From contig NZ_SNXW01000004.1 in assembly GCF_004362855.1 (NCBI RefSeq), positions 186,001 to 250,000 on the forward strand: 64,000 bases of DNA, in the 5' to 3' direction. This DNA is from Aquabacterium commune. Its GTDB lineage: Bacteria; Pseudomonadota; Gammaproteobacteria; Burkholderiales; Burkholderiaceae_C. A program made the position numbers and the translations under genes. This document shows positions 62,632-64,000 of this stretch, one piece after another. Each line of letters begins with the position of its first letter. Positions within the stretch are counted from its first letter, which is position 1. Below the pieces are notes generated by a model. The model was given only the letters and a program-made list of their open reading frames with translations, was not told the DNA's origin and did no database searches.

Positions 62632-64000
62632 TCACCACGGCGCGCTGTGTGTGAGCCAGCGGCGCAGTGCGCGCTGCGCTTGCTTGCGCAAGGGCTTGCA
62701 CCGTCCCTGCAGCCAGGTGCAGGCCGCTTGCGCGCGGATGTCCTGCGCGAGCACAGCCCGGTAGCGTGCCAGGGCCACGGTTTCGTCTTGCAGCGCCCCG
62801 AGGGCGTCCAGGGCTTTGGCGAGGGCATGGGCGTGGCGCGCCCTGGCCTCGTGCGCATGCTTGCCCTCGGCCTGTGGCCACAGCGGGGCGAACAGGTCGA
62901 GCACGTCGCGCAACTGGCGTGCACGCCGGCGCAGACGGTGGGCGCGGCGCGGCCCGAGGTCGTCGAAGCGGCGGGCCGTGCGTGCGCAGTGGGCATGCCA
63001 GCGGCGCAATCCGTCGGACAGCCAGGCGTGTGCGCTGAGTGGCGCGGCTTCAGGCCCCTGGGCCACCTTGGCCACATCGGTCACCTCGGTCACCTCGGTC
63101 ACCTCGGTCAGGTCCCCCCCTCCGGCCAGCAAGGCCGTCAGCACCTGCAGGCACAGCTCGGTGGCTTGTGTGCTCCGCGCCGCTGCCACCGGCGATGCGG
63201 ACAGGTCGGCGGGCGCAGGCGGGGTGGGCACCGGCAGCGCGGGCAGGCCCAGTTGCTGCAGCTTGCGCGGGATCCAGGCCAGCGCGTCCTGGTCGCGCCA
63301 ATGGCCGAGCTGCCGCGCCAGCACGGCGGCATGCGCGCAGGCGGCTTGCAGCGACAGGTGCGCCACAGGCGAGAGGTTCAGCGGCGCACCGTGGGCCTGG
63401 GTGTCCGCCACGAAGCGGCCCAGCGCGCGCAGGCGGCGCAGGCCTCGGCGCCACTGGTAAGCCACCGGCGCCGCTGCGGCCAGGTCACCCTCGGGCAGGC
63501 CGGCCAGCTCGCTGATGTGCGCGGTGATGTGGGCCAGGCAGGCTTCCACGCCGGTGCGCCAGGCGGCTTCGGCACTGAGAGAGGCCAGGCCAGTGGCCGG
63601 CAGGCGGGCAGGGCGGGGCGAGAAGGACTCGGGCAGCGCGGCGCGGGCATCGCCATCGACGGCCCAGCGCGCCAGGCGGTCGCCGCGGTGGGCCTTGGTC
63701 TGGGTGTCCAACCAGAGGCCGAAGCGCTGCACCCAGTCGCGCCCCGCGTCGATGACGGCCTGCGGGTGGCCGCTGATCAGCTCGATTTCCAGTTCGCGCA
63801 CCGGCACGCTGCGTTGGTCAGCGCCGGTGCCAGCCAGGATGGCGCCCTCGTCCAGGGCCAGTTCGACCACGCCCTCGTGCAGGGTGCCGATGCCGACCGC
63901 CAGTTGCACGCGGGTGCGGCGCATGTCGGTGGCATAGAGCTGCACCAGGCCGCACTGCGCGCCGTCCGCATCCTGCTCGGGCTGCCAGGCCAGGGACAGT
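62632..64000 (-). CDS. CYTH-CHAD domain protein (5' part outside window)
   Basis: The frame is open to the window end. About 456 C-terminal residues are visible. The visible start is the second half of a CYTH (triphosphate tunnel) domain, with alternating Glu/Arg strands (RRTRVQLAVGIG, VRELEIELISGHP). The CHAD domain follows with its His-rich helices (HISELAGLPEGDLAAAA, VAYQWRRGLRRLRALGRF, LRDVLDLFAPLW). CYTH domains hydrolyse triphosphates and CHAD domains bind polyphosphate. A repeat encoding T-E-V-T-E-V lies between CHAD halves. Its stop is 28 nt from the metG stop, convergent. Confidence 0.85.
   Translation of the reverse strand, partial: LSLAWQPEQDADGAQCGLVQLYATDMRRTRVQLAVGIGTLHEGVVELALDEGAILAGTGADQRSVPVRELEIELISGHPQAVIDAGRDWVQRFGLWLDTQTKAHRGDRLARWAVDGDARAALPESFSPRPARLPATGLASLSAEAAWRTGVEACLAHITAHISELAGLPEGDLAAAAPVAYQWRRGLRRLRALGRFVADTQAHGAPLNLSPVAHLSLQAACAHAAVLARQLGHWRDQDALAWIPRKLQQLGLPALPVPTPPAPADLSASPVAAARSTQATELCLQVLTALLAGGGDLTEVTEVTEVTDVAKVAQGPEAAPLSAHAWLSDGLRRWHAHCARTARRFDDLGPRRAHRLRRRARQLRDVLDLFAPLWPQAEGKHAHEARARHAHALAKALDALGALQDETVALARYRAVLAQDIRAQAACTWLQGRCKPLRKQAQRALRRWLTHSAPW
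63075..63111. repeat. 9-bp tandem repeat in CHAD coding region
   Basis: The unit CGGTCACCT is repeated about 3.5 to 4 times on the + strand. On the coding (- strand) side it encodes repeated T-E-V tripeptides. Changes in copy number would keep the frame, so length polymorphism rather than phase switching is expected. Confidence 0.7.

Noticed and set aside
1..64000. CRISPR arrays, insertion sequences or integrases
   Set aside because: No direct repeat array, transposase or recombinase reading frame was recognised by eye in the window.

Overview
The window looks like a high-GC betaproteobacterial (Burkholderiales) chromosome. The basis is the GC-rich codon use and the core genes at the right end: metG, an Mrp/ApbC Fe-S carrier, nnrD, a DUF3034/truncated-haemoglobin/GGDEF-EAL cluster and several multi-PAS kinases. 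The exact genus cannot be told from this sequence alone.

The left 38.8 kb is the right-hand part of a genomic island. It ends at 38773-38830 in a 58-nt 3' fragment of tRNA-Ser(UGA) with no 5' half, which is the usual attR scar of integration into a tRNA 3' end. The intact tRNA gene and the integrase should lie to the left, outside the window. Reading rightwards the island carries: (1) a BREX type 1 operon (3' part of brxC, pglX, an ATPase/TOPRIM pair resembling PARIS, pglZ, brxL; 1-12071, + strand); (2) convergent to it, a three-gene cassette of a GHKL-type ATPase, a small STAS-like (DUF4325-like) protein and a single-pass membrane protein (12049-14566, - strand); (3) a hairpin-dense GC-rich spacer, two small genes, and a decayed remnant of an endonuclease/exonuclease/phosphatase gene (14567-16250); (4) a four-gene operon (16492-23324, - strand) of an Upf1-like SF1 helicase, a winged-helix protein, a PLD-family phosphodiesterase and a sigma-54 activator with a CARF-like N-terminus, preceded by a near-consensus sigma-54 promoter; (5) a 1436-residue STAND-type NTPase with a C-terminal PD-(D/E)xK-like nuclease signature (23980-28290); (6) an SRAP gene divergent from umuDC over a LexA box (28564-31000); (7) a secreted protein and a divergent XRE regulator with its own palindrome, then a type VI PAAR protein with a toxin-like membrane protein and a putative immunity gene (31034-34789); (8) a Sel1-repeat protein, a DUF3293 protein and a winged-helix protein next to attR.

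Right of 38830 the chromosome is core-like: an outer-membrane protein, a GGDEF-EAL/cupredoxin/truncated-haemoglobin operon divergent from a DUF3034 protein, nnrD, three large signalling genes (diguanylate cyclase, REC-GGDEF-EAL, hybrid kinase with two receivers and Hpt), a small histidine kinase, a HisKA_2 kinase/ANTAR regulator pair, mrp, metG, and a CYTH-CHAD protein cut by the window end.

The best candidates for undescribed systems are the sigma-54/CARF-controlled helicase-PLD operon, the GHKL/STAS-like/membrane cassette beside BREX, and the STAND-nuclease giant gene. All three sit in a dense anti-phage island. Their defence role is inferred from context and domain content and is not shown by the sequence itself.
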